The notes: generated by a model not told the origin, from the sequence alone. Positions 24,954-35,688 are shown, counted from the first letter of the stretch. The stretch is DNA of 64,000 nucleotides from Teichococcus aerophilus (GCF_014490485.1 NZ_JACTVA010000016.1:1-64000), one strand, 5' to 3'. Numbers and translations are program-made.

Positions 24954-26465
24954 TCAGGCCGGGACGGCCTTCTCCCGTTTGCGCTGCACCGAAGATGGAA
25001 TGTGCAGCGCCTCTCGATATTTGGCCACCGTCCGGCGGGCGATGTCCACACCTTCTCTCTTCAACATGGCGACGATTGCGTCATCTGAAAGGATGTCGGC
25101 GGCAGATTCGGCATCCACCATGGTGCGGATACGGTGCCGGATGGCCTCCGCGCTGAAGGTTTCACCGCCGGTGCCGCCGATCGCCGTGGTGAAGAAGTAC
25201 TTGAGCTCAAAATTTCCGCGAGGTGTCGCGATGTACTTGTTGGCAGTGACGCGGCTGACGGTGGATTCGTGCATCTCCACCGCCTCCGCCACATCGCGCA
25301 GAATCAGCGGACGCAGGTGCGAGACGCCGTGGTGGAAGAACGCGTCCTGCCGGCGGACGATCTCGGCCGAGACCTTCAGGATGGTATTGGCCCGCTGCTC
25401 CAGGCTCTTCACCAGCCAGTTGGCGGACTGGTACTGCTCCGCCAGGAAGGCCCGTACCTCCCGGTTGGCGCCGACCAGGGTACGGGCGTGGAAGCCACGG
25501 TTGACCAGCACGCGCGGCAGCGTCTCCGGGTTCAGCTCCAGGATCCAGTCAGGTGCATCGGGTTCGGGCGCGATGGGGGCGCGGCGCATCAGCACGTCCG
25601 GCACCAGCACCGGGGCGGGGTCGTCATCGAAGCCGGCGCCGGGCTTGGGGTCCAGCCGCTTCAGCTCGGCCACCATCTCGGCCATGTCCTCGGCGTCGAC
25701 GCCGCAGATGCGCATCAACGCCCGCAGGTCGCGCCTTGCCAGCAGCTCGAGGTTGTCCAGCAGCGCCTGCATGGCGGGGTCCAGCCGGTTCCGCTCCGCC
25801 AGTTGCACCGCCAGGCACTCGGCCAGGCCGTGGCAGAACATGCCCACCGGCTCGAAGCGCTGCATGCGGGCGCGGATGGCGGCAACGCGCGCTTCCGCGC
25901 AGCCCAGCGCGGCGGCGATCTGCGCATCCGCCACGGAGAGCCGGCCGGCGGCATCCACCAAGGCCAGCAATTGGGCGGCGATCATCCGGTCGGCATGGTC
26001 GCGGAAGGTCAGCCGCACCTGCTCGGCCAGCTCCTCCCGCAGGTTGCGGCGGCGCTCTGCGGCCAGTTCGTCGATGCCGCGGTCGTCATCGGCGAAGTCG
26101 GCACGGCCGCCGCGCCCGGGGGCCTCGCTGCTGTCGTAGACATTGCTCCAGTCGCCGATATCCAGCGGCGCCTCGGCCTCCGCCGGCAGGGTGGCGGCGC
26201 CGGTGCTGTCATAGCTATCGGGCTGGGCGGGGGTGGCCACGGGCTGGGCCTCGCCGAAGGCTTCCCGCGCCCGCTGCTGCGCCTCGGCGCCCGGCTCGGC
26301 GGCGCCTTCGTCGCGCTCCAGCAGCGGGTTGCGCTCCAGCTCCTCCTCGATGAAGGCCGTGACCTCGATGTTGGAGGATTGCAGCAGCTTGATGGCTTGC
26401 CGCAATTGCGGCGTCATCACCAGCGACTGGGTGTGGCGCAGGTCCAGACGGGGGCCGATCGCCAT
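24954..26465 (-). CDS. rpoN: RNA polymerase sigma-54 factor
   Basis: 503 residues. Region I at the N-terminus is glutamine/leucine-rich (RLDLRHTQSLVMTPQLRQAI, KLLQSSNIEV), and binds activators. An acidic region II (~60-130) is followed by the core-binding domain. The C-terminal DNA-binding part has the helix-turn-helix stretch DVAEAVEMHESTVSRVTANKY and the RpoN box ARRTVAKYRE (residues ~475-484). The ATG at 26465 (MAIGPRLDLRHTQ) is the family start; the upstream in-frame extension is unlike the family. It sits between lptB and hpf, as in many proteobacteria. Confidence 0.95.
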   Translation of the reverse strand: MAIGPRLDLRHTQSLVMTPQLRQAIKLLQSSNIEVTAFIEEELERNPLLERDEGAAEPGAEAQQRAREAFGEAQPVATPAQPDSYDSTGAATLPAEAEAPLDIGDWSNVYDSSEAPGRGGRADFADDDRGIDELAAERRRNLREELAEQVRLTFRDHADRMIAAQLLALVDAAGRLSVADAQIAAALGCAEARVAAIRARMQRFEPVGMFCHGLAECLAVQLAERNRLDPAMQALLDNLELLARRDLRALMRICGVDAEDMAEMVAELKRLDPKPGAGFDDDPAPVLVPDVLMRRAPIAPEPDAPDWILELNPETLPRVLVNRGFHARTLVGANREVRAFLAEQYQSANWLVKSLEQRANTILKVSAEIVRRQDAFFHHGVSHLRPLILRDVAEAVEMHESTVSRVTANKYIATPRGNFELKYFFTTAIGGTGGETFSAEAIRHRIRTMVDAESAADILSDDAIVAMLKREGVDIARRTVAKYREALHIPSSVQRKREKAVPA

Positions 26466-26614
26466 CGTCGCAGCCCTCAGGGGCGGGGGGTCGCGGCCGC
26501 GCGGCGCGGCCCGACCCTGCTGCAGCATGACGGACAAGGGCGGAGGCGCCGGGAAGCCCGCATCATGCGATCACCCACGCGAGCGGCGTCTGCGGGGCGG
26601 CATCCCGGCCACCC

Positions 26615-27393
<779 letters not shown>

Positions 27394-27397
<4 letters not shown>

Positions 27398-28404
27398 CGG
27401 CTCTGGCCCTGCTGGTTCTGGCGTGGCTGGGCCCCCGGGGCCTGCAAGGCATCCCGGCTCTGCTGGTTGGGCACGATCAGGCCCTGCACGCGCTGGCCCG
27501 GCGTATTCACCAACCGGGCGACCCCGCTCCGCATATTCACAATGGCTTCCTGACCGTTCAGCTGGTTCTCGCCCCGGGTGATGCGCACGCCACCCAGCAG
27601 CCGCGCCATGCCAGTGACGGCGCTGTAGACACCCCGGTCGCCGCGCACGACTTCCGTGGGGGTGCGGATCTCAACATTCCCGAAGGCCTCGACACGCTCC
27701 AGCTGGCTGCCGGCGCCGGGTACCTGGCGGGGTGCGCCCGGGGTAGCGGCGGCATTCGCCGGGCGCTGCGCCGCGGCCGGGGCGGTCTGCCCCTGCTCCA
27801 GGAAATAGCCCACCAGCGTATCGGCCTGGATGCGTCGGTTGTCGCTGGTCACGACCACGGCGGCGCCGCGCGCGACGGACATGCGGCGGCCCGGCCAGTA
27901 TTCCAGGCTGTCCCGCGCCGTCAGCACATCGGTCGGCGTGGTCAGCTTCAGGCCGTTGCCGGTCAGCACCATCACGCCCTGGTCCATGTCGTACACGGCG
28001 CGGTCGCCCACGGCGGTATCGGTCGCGGTGCTGATGCGGACATGGCCTTCCGCTTCCAGCCGCCAGATCTCGTTGCCGCCGCTCGGCCCCTCGGCCACGG
28101 CGGAAGGCGCGCCGGGTGCGGGCGCGGCCGGGTTCTGGCCGGCACGCGGGCGGTAGCGGGCGATCAGCCGGTCGCCCTCCAGCGTCACGCCCTCGCGGAT
28201 CGCGCGGGCATTGCCGCGGGCGATGACGACCTGCTCGGCCTGCCGCCACTCGATGCCATCGGTGGAGGTCACGTCCACCGGGCCGCCCTGGGTCATGTCC
28301 AGCGCCTGCGCGGCAGCCGGGGCTGCCAGTGGGCCGGCCGCCAGCGCCATCAGCCCGGCGGCCAGGACAGGAGTGAGCAGGGGGGCAAAGCGGCGGGCCA
28401 TCAT
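27394..28404 (-). CDS. lptA: LPS transport periplasmic protein LptA (OstA-like)
   Basis: 336 residues with a signal peptide (LLTPVLAAGLMALAAGPLA, cleavage near AAAQALD). Two OstA-type beta-jellyroll blocks are visible: VTSTDGIEWRQAEQVVIARGNARAIREGVTLEGDRL (shared with the LptA/LptD family) and VEAFGNVEIRTPTEVVRGDRGVYS. It is longer than E. coli LptA owing to Pro/Ala-rich linkers and a Gln-rich tail (QPRQNQQGQ). LptA forms the periplasmic bridge between LptC and LptDE. It overlaps lptC upstream and lptB downstream by 4 bp each. Confidence 0.9.
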
Positions 28405-29099
28405 TGGCGCCCTTCCAGGATCGCGTGGCTGCGGCCGGTGAAGATCACCACCTGGCCACGCTCCCGCAGCCGGAAGCCCTCGGCCTCCAGCGTGCCGAAG
28501 GGGCCCTGGGCGGTGGTCGGGCTGTCGCTGTCCGCCTCGGCGGCATGGACGTCGATATGGGCGGCTTCGGTCTTCATCGTGGTGCCGTTGTCATGCCAGA
28601 GCGTGACATTGCCCTGCAGGTTCAGCTGGCTCTGCGGGCGGTCGTACTGGCCCTGGTGGGATTCCAGCAGCATCCAGGCGCCGTTGGTCAGCAGGATGTC
28701 CGCGCGCGGCTGCGTCAGGTCGATCAGCCCGCTCTCATCCCGCTGCACGGCGGAGGTGGCGGTGACGTTGTAGGGGCGGTTCTGCTCGTCCACGCCTTGG
28801 TAGCGGGCGCCGGAAATCCGCATCGCATCCGCCGTGGTCTGGCTGACGCGGCGGAAGGCCATGCGGCCGCGATCCTCCGCGCTGTCGAACTCCGGCCACA
28901 GGGCGACCGCCGCCAGCAAAGCCAGCGCGCCGACCGGCAGCAGCAGCTTGGCCAGCTTCACCAGTGCGCGGCGGCGGGCGATGGCGCCCGTCGTCACCTG
29001 CACCCGCGCGCGGGACGGCAGCAGGGTGCGGCGGTTGCCGGAGCCACGCTCGATGCCGGGGGCGGCCAAGCTGTCACGCGGAGGGAAAGAGAGCTTCAT
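28401..29099 (-). CDS. lptC: LPS export system protein LptC
   Basis: 232 residues with a single N-terminal membrane anchor (ALVKLAKLLLPVGALALLAAVAL, residues ~45-68) after a basic cytoplasmic tail, then a periplasmic OstA-like domain: GVDEQNRPYNVTATSAVQRD and GQYDRPQSQLNLQGNVTLW. LptC passes LPS from LptBFG to LptA. First visible gene of the lptCAB operon. The 3' end overlaps lptA. The gap upstream (29100-29401) has no gene; it holds a small CCCCCATGTATGGGG hairpin. Confidence 0.88.
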   Translation of the reverse strand: MKLSFPPRDSLAAPGIERGSGNRRTLLPSRARVQVTTGAIARRRALVKLAKLLLPVGALALLAAVALWPEFDSAEDRGRMAFRRVSQTTADAMRISGARYQGVDEQNRPYNVTATSAVQRDESGLIDLTQPRADILLTNGAWMLLESHQGQYDRPQSQLNLQGNVTLWHDNGTTMKTEAAHIDVHAAEADSDSPTTAQGPFGTLEAEGFRLRERGQVVIFTGRSHAILEGRQ

Positions 29100-29401
29100 G
29101 CACCTGGGCCAAGTGGCTTGGCCGGCGCGGCGGCGGAGGCCTGGCGGGGCCCACGCGGCACAGCTTGCGGCCAGCCGGAATGGAGAAGAGTAATCCTCAC
29201 TCCCCCATGTATGGGGTCGCGGGTGGAGTGGGTCAACGCAGGAGTGGGCGCGGCCCTACCAAAAACCGTGCCAACAGTTTGACACAATCGGGAGTTGCGG
29301 AGGGTCGTCGGCACTTTGTCCCCGCATTGGCTGTCGGCTTTCTCGGGCCGTTCATGACAGGTCTCGACTACCGTCGTTAGGAAGAACGGCCTGGCGCCAT
29401 T

Positions 29402-29606
29402 GAGGGGGCTCTGCTCCCTCAAACTCCCCTGGCAGGGGATACGATCCCTGCACCCGCGATCTGTTGAGGCGGTGCCGTGCTCAGAAGGCCATGCCCCGAG
29501 AACCATCACATCAGCCGCCGACCCAACTCGGCCAGACCAACCCAAACGGGTTTCCAAAGGCCTCAGGCCTTGGCCAGGAGACTTTGAGACGGGCAGCGCC
29601 CCTCTC
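29402..29606. mobile_element. Family B element between rnd and lptC
   Basis: The left end, GAGGGGGCTCTGCTCCCTC then CTGGCAGGGGATACGATCCC, is the A-like end of family B. The right end is the inverted CCAAAGGCCTCAGGCC and GGGCAGCGCCCCTCTC form. The 205-bp interior lacks a gene. It ends 20 bp from the rnd stop, so its right-hand hairpins lie just downstream of rnd on the minus strand. Confidence 0.7.
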
Positions 29607-29625
29607 AGGAGCGCGCCGGCCTGGC

Positions 29626-30249
29626 TCAGTGCGCGAAGATATCCGGGTCCTCGTAGCCCATTAGGTCCAGTTGCCCCCGTGCGGGCAGGAAGCGGAAGCA
29701 GGCCTCGGCCAGTTCCAGCCGTCCCTCGCGAATCAGCAGCCCTTCCAGGCGCGCCCACAGGGCATGCAGGTACAGCACGTCGGACGCCGCATAGGCCAGT
29801 TGCTCCGGCGTTAGTTCCGGCGCGCCCCAGTCGGAGGATTGCTGCTGCTTGGAGATATCGACGCCCACCAATTCCCGCAGCAGGTCCTTCAACCCGTGCC
29901 GCTCGGTGAAGGTGCGCACCAGCTTGGCGGCGACCTTGGTGCAGCGGACCGGCGCCACCTCCACCCCCAGCGCCTGCCGCAGGATAGCGACGTCGAAGCG
30001 GGCGAAGTGGAACAGCTTTACCTGATCGGGATTGGCCAGCAGACGCTTCAAGTTGGGGCAATCAGCGCCGCGCCCACCCAGCGTTTCGGGGATGATCTGC
30101 ACGCAATGCGCGTTGCCATCTCCCGCCGAGAGCTGGACGAGGCACAACCGGTCCCGATGCGGGTTCAACCCCATCGTCTCGGTATCGATGGCGACGACAG
30201 GACCGAGGTCCAGGCCGTCCGGCAGATCATGTTTGTGGAGCTTGATCAT
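29626..30249 (-). CDS. rnd: Ribonuclease D (3'-5' exonuclease)
   Basis: A 207-residue DEDDy exonuclease of the short alphaproteobacterial RNase D type, acting on tRNA and other RNA 3' ends. Motifs: VVAIDTETMGLN (D-x-E), LFHFARFDVAILRQAL and LAYAASDVLYLHALW (Tyr and Asp of motif III). ATG 30249 (MIKLHKHDLPDGL) gives the usual start; the frame extends to 30294 without family similarity. It lies about 100 bp downstream of tRNA-Leu on the same strand. Confidence 0.9.
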   Translation of the reverse strand: MIKLHKHDLPDGLDLGPVVAIDTETMGLNPHRDRLCLVQLSAGDGNAHCVQIIPETLGGRGADCPNLKRLLANPDQVKLFHFARFDVAILRQALGVEVAPVRCTKVAAKLVRTFTERHGLKDLLRELVGVDISKQQQSSDWGAPELTPEQLAYAASDVLYLHALWARLEGLLIREGRLELAEACFRFLPARGQLDLMGYEDPDIFAH

Positions 30250-30347
30250 GGTGCCTGACTTGGTGGCGTTGGGGGCGAAAAGGGTCTGTCCCATTCTCGC
30301 ATTCCCTGCCTTCCAGTCGGCCCCTCATCAACTGGATGAGGGGAATA

Positions 30348-30432
<85 letters not shown>

Positions 30433-30618
30433 AGGGGTCGAATACGCCGTTTGGCGTGGACGGGCTTTTATGGGCGGCAAAGGCCGCCGTCAAGCGACCT
30501 CCGACAAAAATCTGCAACCTCATTCACACCGTCCATCACGGTCATGCAGGGCGCTGCATCGCAGGGCCGGAAGCGCCCGACTATCTGTGCTAGCGACACG
30601 CACAGGACACCCCACGCC

Positions 30619-31320
30619 ATGATCGATATCCGCCCCTTCGCTAGCCTCGGCGCCGCCCGGCACGGCTGGCTGAACGCCCGCCACCACTTCGCCTTCGGCC
30701 AGTACCGGAACCCGGACCGGACAAGCTGGGGCCGCGTGCGCGTCTGGAACGATGACGAGATCGCCGCCGGCACCGGCTTCGACCCGCATCCTCACCGTGA
30801 CATGGAAATCATCACCTATGTCCGCCAGGGCGCCATTACCCACCGGGACAATCTGGGCAACGAAGGCCGCATCGTCGCCGGCGACGTGCAGGTGATGAGC
30901 GCCGGCAGCGGCGTGGTGCATTCCGAATACAACCTGGAAGACGAGACCACCGCCCTGTTCCAGATCTGGATCATGCCGGACACGCTGGGCGCCAAGCCGC
31001 ACTGGGGCACCAAGCCCTTCCCGCGCACCACCGGCCAAGGCTTCGTCACACTGGCCAGCGGCCAGCCCGATGCCGGCGACGCCCTGCCCCTGAACGCGGA
31101 TGCCAACCTGCGCGCCGCCACCCTGGCCGCCGGCGAAGCCACCACCCTGGCCTTGCCCGCCGGCCGCGCCGCCTACCTGGTGGTGGCGAAAGGCGCAGCC
31201 ACCGTGAACGGCCTACGCCTGGACGAACGCGACGCCGCGGCGATCGTGGCCGAGGCGACGCTGACCATCCTCGCGGACGCCGAGGGGGCCGAGCTGGTGC
31301 TGGTGGACACGGAGGAATAA
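30619..31320 (+). CDS. Pirin family protein
   Basis: A 233-residue bicupin. The N-terminal cupin carries the metal-binding pattern: FDPHPHRDMEIITYV (His-x-His) and GSGVVHSEYN (His and Glu). WIMPDTLGAKPHWGTKPFP marks the inter-domain segment, and the second cupin is degenerate. Bacterial pirins such as YhhW can act as quercetin dioxygenases or as regulators; the sequence does not decide. It is transcribed away from tRNA-Leu and convergent with dnaQ, with a family A element in the junction. Confidence 0.92.
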   Translation: MIDIRPFASLGAARHGWLNARHHFAFGQYRNPDRTSWGRVRVWNDDEIAAGTGFDPHPHRDMEIITYVRQGAITHRDNLGNEGRIVAGDVQVMSAGSGVVHSEYNLEDETTALFQIWIMPDTLGAKPHWGTKPFPRTTGQGFVTLASGQPDAGDALPLNADANLRAATLAAGEATTLALPAGRAAYLVVAKGAATVNGLRLDERDAAAIVAEATLTILADAEGAELVLVDTEE

Positions 31321-31329
31321 GACAAAGAA

Positions 31330-31573
31330 AAGGCCGGGGAAGGAATTCCCCGGACCCCTTCTTTTCTTTTTCGAATTTTCGGACGTGGCTGTTGAAGGGG
31401 CGCGCCGGGAGATACGGTTGGGTGCGCCGGAGGTCCTAGACCTCCGGCGACTGACGTTTCAGCCCGCGTGGCCCATTATTAAAATCATCAGAAGAGCCCG
31501 TTCTCAGTCCTGAAGCGCCACGCCAAACTCGCAGAAAAAAAGAAGGGGTCTGGGGAATTCATTCCCCAGCCTT
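31330..31573. mobile_element. Family A element between pirin and dnaQ
   Basis: A 244-bp copy, the modal length. The left end begins 10 bp after the pirin stop (AAGGCCGGGGAAGGAATTCC, then TTCTTTTCTTTTTCG). The inverted right end finishes 25 bp before the dnaQ stop. The core hairpin GCGCCGGAGGTCC...GACCTCCGGCG is in the reverse orientation. Likely a terminator for both converging genes. Confidence 0.88.
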
Positions 31574-31597
31574 GCCGCTTCCTTGCCAACCCCCACG

Positions 31598-32290
31598 CTA
31601 CCCCTCCACCGTCGCCCAGATCGGTTCTTTTAGCTTCGCGACGAACGCAGCGTGGGTGGCCAGTTCGGCCTCGGTGGGAATGATGGGGCGCGGGGTGCGG
31701 TGGACTGGCTCGGCTTCCAGCAGCACCGGGCCGGTGGTCTTGGCCATGCGGGCTGTCGCCAGTTCGAAGCCTGGCTGTTTGCCGCCCATCAGTTCCAGGT
31801 AGACCTGCGCCAGCAGTTGCACGTCCAGCAGCGCGTTGTGCGAGGTGCGCATGGAGTTGTCGATGCCGTAGCGCCGGCACAGCGCGTCCAGGCTGTTGGG
31901 CAGGCCGGGGAAGCGCTTCTTGGCCAGCATCAGCGTATCGACCATGCGGCTGCGCGGGATGGGCGGCCGGCCGGCGCGCTTGAACTCGTGGTCGAGGAAG
32001 TTGAAGTCGAAGCTGGCATTGTGAGCGACGATGGGGTCGTCGTCCAGGAACTCCAGCAGCGCGGGCAGGATCTCGGCGAATTTCGGCTTGCCGATCAGCA
32101 TTTCGCGCGTGAAGCCGTGGATGCGGCTGGCTTCCTCCGGCACATCGCGCTCGGGGTCGATGACGACGTGGAAGGTCTGGCCGGTGGGCACCAGGTTGAC
32201 CAGTTCCACCGCCGCCACCTCCAGCACGCGGTCTCCCGTGGCGGGGTCCAGGCCAGTGGTCTCGGTATCCAGGACCAGGGTGCGGCTCAT
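31598..32290 (-). CDS. dnaQ: DNA polymerase III epsilon subunit (proofreading exonuclease)
   Basis: A 230-residue DEDDh 3'-5' exonuclease that proofreads for the replicative polymerase. ExoI: LVLDTETTGLDPATGDRVLE; ExoII: IVAHNASFDFNFLDHEF; ExoIII: SHNALLDVQLLAQVYLELMGG (catalytic His and Asp). The C-terminal ~45 residues are a variable, Pro-rich segment for binding the polymerase subunit. The start overlaps the coaE stop by 4 bp, in the alphaproteobacterial aroE-coaE-dnaQ order. Confidence 0.95.
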   Translation of the reverse strand: MSRTLVLDTETTGLDPATGDRVLEVAAVELVNLVPTGQTFHVVIDPERDVPEEASRIHGFTREMLIGKPKFAEILPALLEFLDDDPIVAHNASFDFNFLDHEFKRAGRPPIPRSRMVDTLMLAKKRFPGLPNSLDALCRRYGIDNSMRTSHNALLDVQLLAQVYLELMGGKQPGFELATARMAKTTGPVLLEAEPVHRTPRPIIPTEAELATHAAFVAKLKEPIWATVEG

Positions 32291-32886
32291 CGCATTCTCC
32301 TCAACAACGCCAGGATGTGGCGACGGCTGGTATGGCGGGACAAGCCCGTATGGATCACGGCATCCGCCCGGGCCCGGCGCAGCCGGTCCGGCATCTGCCG
32401 CTTCAGGATGGAGGCCAGGCGGGCCTTGTTCATGTCCGGCCGGGCCAGCACCCGCGCCCGCTGGATGGAAGGGGGGGCGGAGACGACGACGACAGCATCG
32501 CAGCGCCGTTCGCCGCGTGTCTCGAACAGCAGGGGTATGTCCAGCACCACCAAAGGGCGGCGGCGGCGGCGGGCGGCGGCCAGGAAGCGGCGTTCCTCCG
32601 CCCGCACCAGCGGGTGCACGATACGCTCCAGCCGCCGCAGGGCAGCGCGCTGGCCGTGCGGGTCCTCGAACACCGCTTGGCGCAGGGCTTCGCGCACCAC
32701 CACGCCGTCCCGCACCGCGTCCGGGAATGCGGCGGCGATCGGTGCCACGGCGCGGCCGCCGTGCGCCTGCAGGGCGTGCACGGTGGCATCCGCATCGAAG
32801 ACCGGCACGTGGTGGCGGCGGAAGGTGGCCGAGGCGGTGGACTTCCCCATGCCGATGCCGCCGGTCAGCCCGAGCACCTTGACCAC
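32287..32886 (-). CDS. coaE: Dephospho-CoA kinase
   Basis: 199 residues; phosphorylates dephospho-CoA in the last step of coenzyme A synthesis. The P-loop is GLTGGIGMGKSTASATF (residues ~6-22), the CoA-site segment is VFDADATVHALQ, and VLDIPLLFET is the central family motif. The basic-rich stretch AAARRRRRP is unremarkable for this GC-rich genome. It starts 6 bp after the aroE stop and overlaps dnaQ. Confidence 0.93.
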   Translation of the reverse strand: MVKVLGLTGGIGMGKSTASATFRRHHVPVFDADATVHALQAHGGRAVAPIAAAFPDAVRDGVVVREALRQAVFEDPHGQRAALRRLERIVHPLVRAEERRFLAAARRRRRPLVVLDIPLLFETRGERRCDAVVVVSAPPSIQRARVLARPDMNKARLASILKRQMPDRLRRARADAVIHTGLSRHTSRRHILALLRRMR

Positions 32887-32892
32887 CGGGTG

Positions 32893-33729
32893 CTACCGGC
32901 CCCGGGGAATGTCGGCGGCGACGAAATGCCGCAACTCGGCGTCCACCACCGGCATCACGCCGAACCACTCGGCGAAGCCCGGGCGCGCCTGGTGCAGCAG
33001 CATGCCCAGCCCGTCCACACCGCGCAGCCCGCGTGCCCGCGCCGCCGCCAGCAGCGGCGTCTCCAGCGGTACGTAGACGGCATCCGCCACCACGGCACCC
33101 GCTGGCATGGGGGCGAGGTCGATCTCCAGCGGCGGCTGGCCTTCCATGCCCAGGCTGGTGCTGTTCACCAGCAGCATCGCATCCGCCAGCGGCGGGGTGG
33201 CGGAGACCTCGACCGGGCCATCCAGCCCGGCGGCCAGTTCCTCCGCCCGCGCCAGGCCGCGGTTGACGATGGTCAGCTTCGGGCAGCCGGCCTGCAGCAG
33301 CGCCACGGCAATGGCCCGCGCCGCGCCGCCAGCGCCCAGCAGCACCGCCGGGCCATCGGCCGCCCGCCAGCCGGGTGCCTGTTCCGCCAGGCTTTCCGTG
33401 AAGCCGAAGCCATCGGTGTTGGAACCGTGGATGCGCCCGTCCCGGAACACCAGCGTATTGGCCGCGCCCATGCGGCGGGCGATGTCATCCACCTCGTCGC
33501 ACAGCGCGAAGGCGGCTTCCTTGTGCGGGATAGTGACATTGACACCGCGGAAGCCCAGCGCCACCAGGGCGCGCACCGCGCCGGCAAAATCCTCCGGCGC
33601 CACGGGCAGCGGCAGGTAGGCGCCATCGATGCCATGCCGGCGCAGCCAGAAGCCATGCAGGCGGGGGGAGCGTGAATGGGCCACGGGCCAGCCCAGCACC
33701 CCGGCCAGCCGGGCCTTGCCGGTCAGCAT
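32893..33729 (-). CDS. aroE: Shikimate dehydrogenase
   Basis: 278 residues; reduces 3-dehydroshikimate with NADPH. Shikimate-binding [10 protein letters not shown] (residues ~19-28), catalytic lysine in [21 protein letters not shown], and the nucleotide motif [24 protein letters not shown] and the C-terminal GLGMLLHQA are also present. The ATG at 33729 ([16 protein letters not shown]) gives the family start; the frame is open further upstream but unlike AroE. First gene of aroE-coaE-dnaQ. maf, its usual upstream neighbour in this group, lies 2 kb away beyond gshB. Confidence 0.94.
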   Translation of the reverse strand: MLTGKARLAGVLGWPVAHSRSPRLHGFWLRRHGIDGAYLPLPVAPEDFAGAVRALVALGFRGVNVTIPHKEAAFALCDEVDDIARRMGAANTLVFRDGRIHGSNTDGFGFTESLAEQAPGWRAADGPAVLLGAGGAARAIAVALLQAGCPKLTIVNRGLARAEELAAGLDGPVEVSATPPLADAMLLVNSTSLGMEGQPPLEIDLAPMPAGAVVADAVYVPLETPLLAAARARGLRGVDGLGMLLHQARPGFAEWFGVMPVVDAELRHFVAADIPRGR

Positions 33730-34014
33730 CGCGCCCACCGGTATCGGGCTGGCAGGCGCGGCATCACCCGCTCGCTGGCACCGAGCGGCCGCGCCGCCTT
33801 CCGCCAGGGCCGAAGCAGCAGGCGCCGGACCAGGAAGCCCAGGGTTCGGATCGGTCGTCATGACCCCATCCATTCGGCTGCCGGGCCGTCCGGGTCAACC
33901 GGCAACGCGCCGGGCCCGCCGGGCATTTTCACCCGCCGGCCGGAATGCGCCCCTGGCAATCCGCCGCCCGCGATGCCACCACTTCACCCGACGAAGAACT
34001 CACGAGGACCACCC

Positions 34015-34962
34015 ATGACGCGTGCCTTGCAGGTCGCGGTCCAGATGGACCCGATCCAGAGCATCAATATCGACGGCGACAGCACGTTTGTTCTCATGCT
34101 GGAAGCGCAGTCCCGTGGCCACACCCTCTGGCACTACCACGTCAAGGACCTGACCCTGGCCAACGGCAAGGTCCTGGCCCGGATGCAGCCCGTGGAAGTC
34201 CGCCGGGAGAAGGGCAACCACTTCACCCTGGGCGAAGCACGGGAAGTGGACCTCTCCACCATGGACGTGGTGCTGATGCGCCAGGACCCGCCCTTCGACA
34301 TGGCCTACATCACGGCCACCCATATCCTGGAGATGATCCACCCCAAGACCCTGGTGGTGAACGACCCGGCCAGCGTGCGCAACGCCCCGGAAAAGCTGTT
34401 CGTGATGCAGTTCCCGGACCTGATGCCGGACACCATCATCACCCACGACCCGCTGGAAGTGCGCAAGTTCCGGGAGAAGCATGGCGACATCATCGTCAAG
34501 CCGCTGTTCGGCAACGGCGGTGCCGGCGTGTTCCACCTGCGGCCCGAGGACAGCAACCTCAACTCCCTGCTGGAACTCTACGCGGAGAAATCGCGCGAGC
34601 CGCTGATGATCCAGAAATACGTCCCTGCGGTGCGGGAAGGCGACAAGCGCATCATCCTGGTGGACGGCGTGCCGATGGGCGCCATCAACCGCGTGCCCGC
34701 CGCCGGCGAGAGCCGCAGCAACATGCATGTCGGCGGCCGCCCGGAACAGATCGCCCTGACCGAGCGCGACAAGGAAATCTGCGCCCGCATCGGGCCGGAA
34801 CTGAAGAAGCGCGGGCTGATCTTCGTCGGTATCGACGTGATCGGGGACTACCTGACGGAAATCAACGTGACCTCGCCCACCGGCCTCCAGGAAATCGCCC
34901 GCTTCGATGGCGTGCAGCTGGAGAAGGCGATCTGGGATGCGATCGAGGCGAAGCGGGCCTGA
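34015..34962 (+). CDS. gshB: Glutathione synthetase
   Basis: 315 residues; joins gamma-glutamylcysteine and glycine using ATP. The N-terminal domain has [20 protein letters not shown] and [14 protein letters not shown]. The ATP-grasp domain has [38 protein letters not shown], and the metal-binding [23 protein letters not shown] 34015 follows an ACGAGGA ribosome-binding site. It is transcribed divergently from aroE and separates the aroE and maf groups. The downstream gap is full of repeats. Confidence 0.95.
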   Translation: MTRALQVAVQMDPIQSINIDGDSTFVLMLEAQSRGHTLWHYHVKDLTLANGKVLARMQPVEVRREKGNHFTLGEAREVDLSTMDVVLMRQDPPFDMAYITATHILEMIHPKTLVVNDPASVRNAPEKLFVMQFPDLMPDTIITHDPLEVRKFREKHGDIIVKPLFGNGGAGVFHLRPEDSNLNSLLELYAEKSREPLMIQKYVPAVREGDKRIILVDGVPMGAINRVPAAGESRSNMHVGGRPEQIALTERDKEICARIGPELKKRGLIFVGIDVIGDYLTEINVTSPTGLQEIARFDGVQLEKAIWDAIEAKRA

Positions 34963-34981
34963 TTGGCAGGGGTGGTAGGCT

Positions 34982-35688
34982 GGGGGCGCTGCCCCTAGAC
35001 CCCCGCCGGGGTGGAAGGTCCACCCCGGACCCCGCTGTCAGTTTTCCCCCGAACTTGGCGATGGCGCGGTAGCGCATTCAGAAGGCCGCAGAGACGCTAC
35101 CTCGGTGGCTAAAGGGCGGCGGCCCTGGGCAGGACGCGGGACCCAGGTGCAGTGAGCGGTGGCTGTGGCAGGCGCCGGAGCACACGCTATGATCCCGCTT
35201 TCCGTGTTCCTATACCTTGAGGCCTAGAGGCTGTTATGGACCACCCATAAACAGCTGAAATTGCTTGACTTTCTATATAAGGGCTCGGCGCGGAAAGCCT
35301 GCAAAATCAAGCTTCTAGCGGCAGGTCCATAACAGCCTCTAAGCGTTGTGCTGGCCGCAAGCGGGTTCAAAGTATTCCTAAAAGCTGCGCAGGCTACAGC
35401 GTCACTCGCCAAGAAATCCCGGTTCTTTGCGGACGCGCTTGTCTGAAACTGATGTCGGGGTCTGGGGTGGCACTGCCACCCCAGCGGGGTCCAGGGGCAG
35501 AGCCCCTGGCAGCGGCCGATTTGGAACTCCTGTCACTGACAGCTTCCACGGCCCCTCTCTGACGCCTGCGCAAGGAAGCCGCGCAGGCTGAAGCAGCAGC
35601 CTACCAACAATCACCGGCCTTCTGAAAACTGACGGCGGGGTCTGGGGTGGCACTGCCACCCTGGGGGGTCCAGGGGCAGCGCCCCTGG
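34982..35688. mobile_element. Family C element(s) between gshB and maf
   Basis: One end in forward orientation (34982-35035: GGGGGCGCTGCCCC, then CCGGGGTGGAAGGTCCACCC) and two in reverse orientation (35455-35509 and 35635-35688: GGGGTGGCACTGCCACC then CCAGGGGCAG..GCCCCTGG). The most economical reading is one 528-bp element plus a duplicated right end. A separate 117-bp miniature element lies inside. No gene is seen in 34963-35707. Confidence 0.7.
35225..35341. mobile_element. 117-bp miniature inverted-repeat element with perfect 18-bp ends
   Basis: TAGAGGCTGTTATGGACC at 35225-35242 is the exact inverse of the 18 bases ending at 35341. The outermost TA on both sides may be a target duplication, as in IS5-group elements of the IS427 type, leaving 16-bp terminal repeats. 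The interior is relatively A/T-rich and has no open frame of note. A transposase must act in trans. Confidence 0.8.

Noticed and set aside
31330-31573. Family A ends considered as DNA uptake sequences
   Set aside because: The modules are long with internal core and fixed length, unlike short 9-12-bp uptake words; competence genes are not seen. Not fully excluded.
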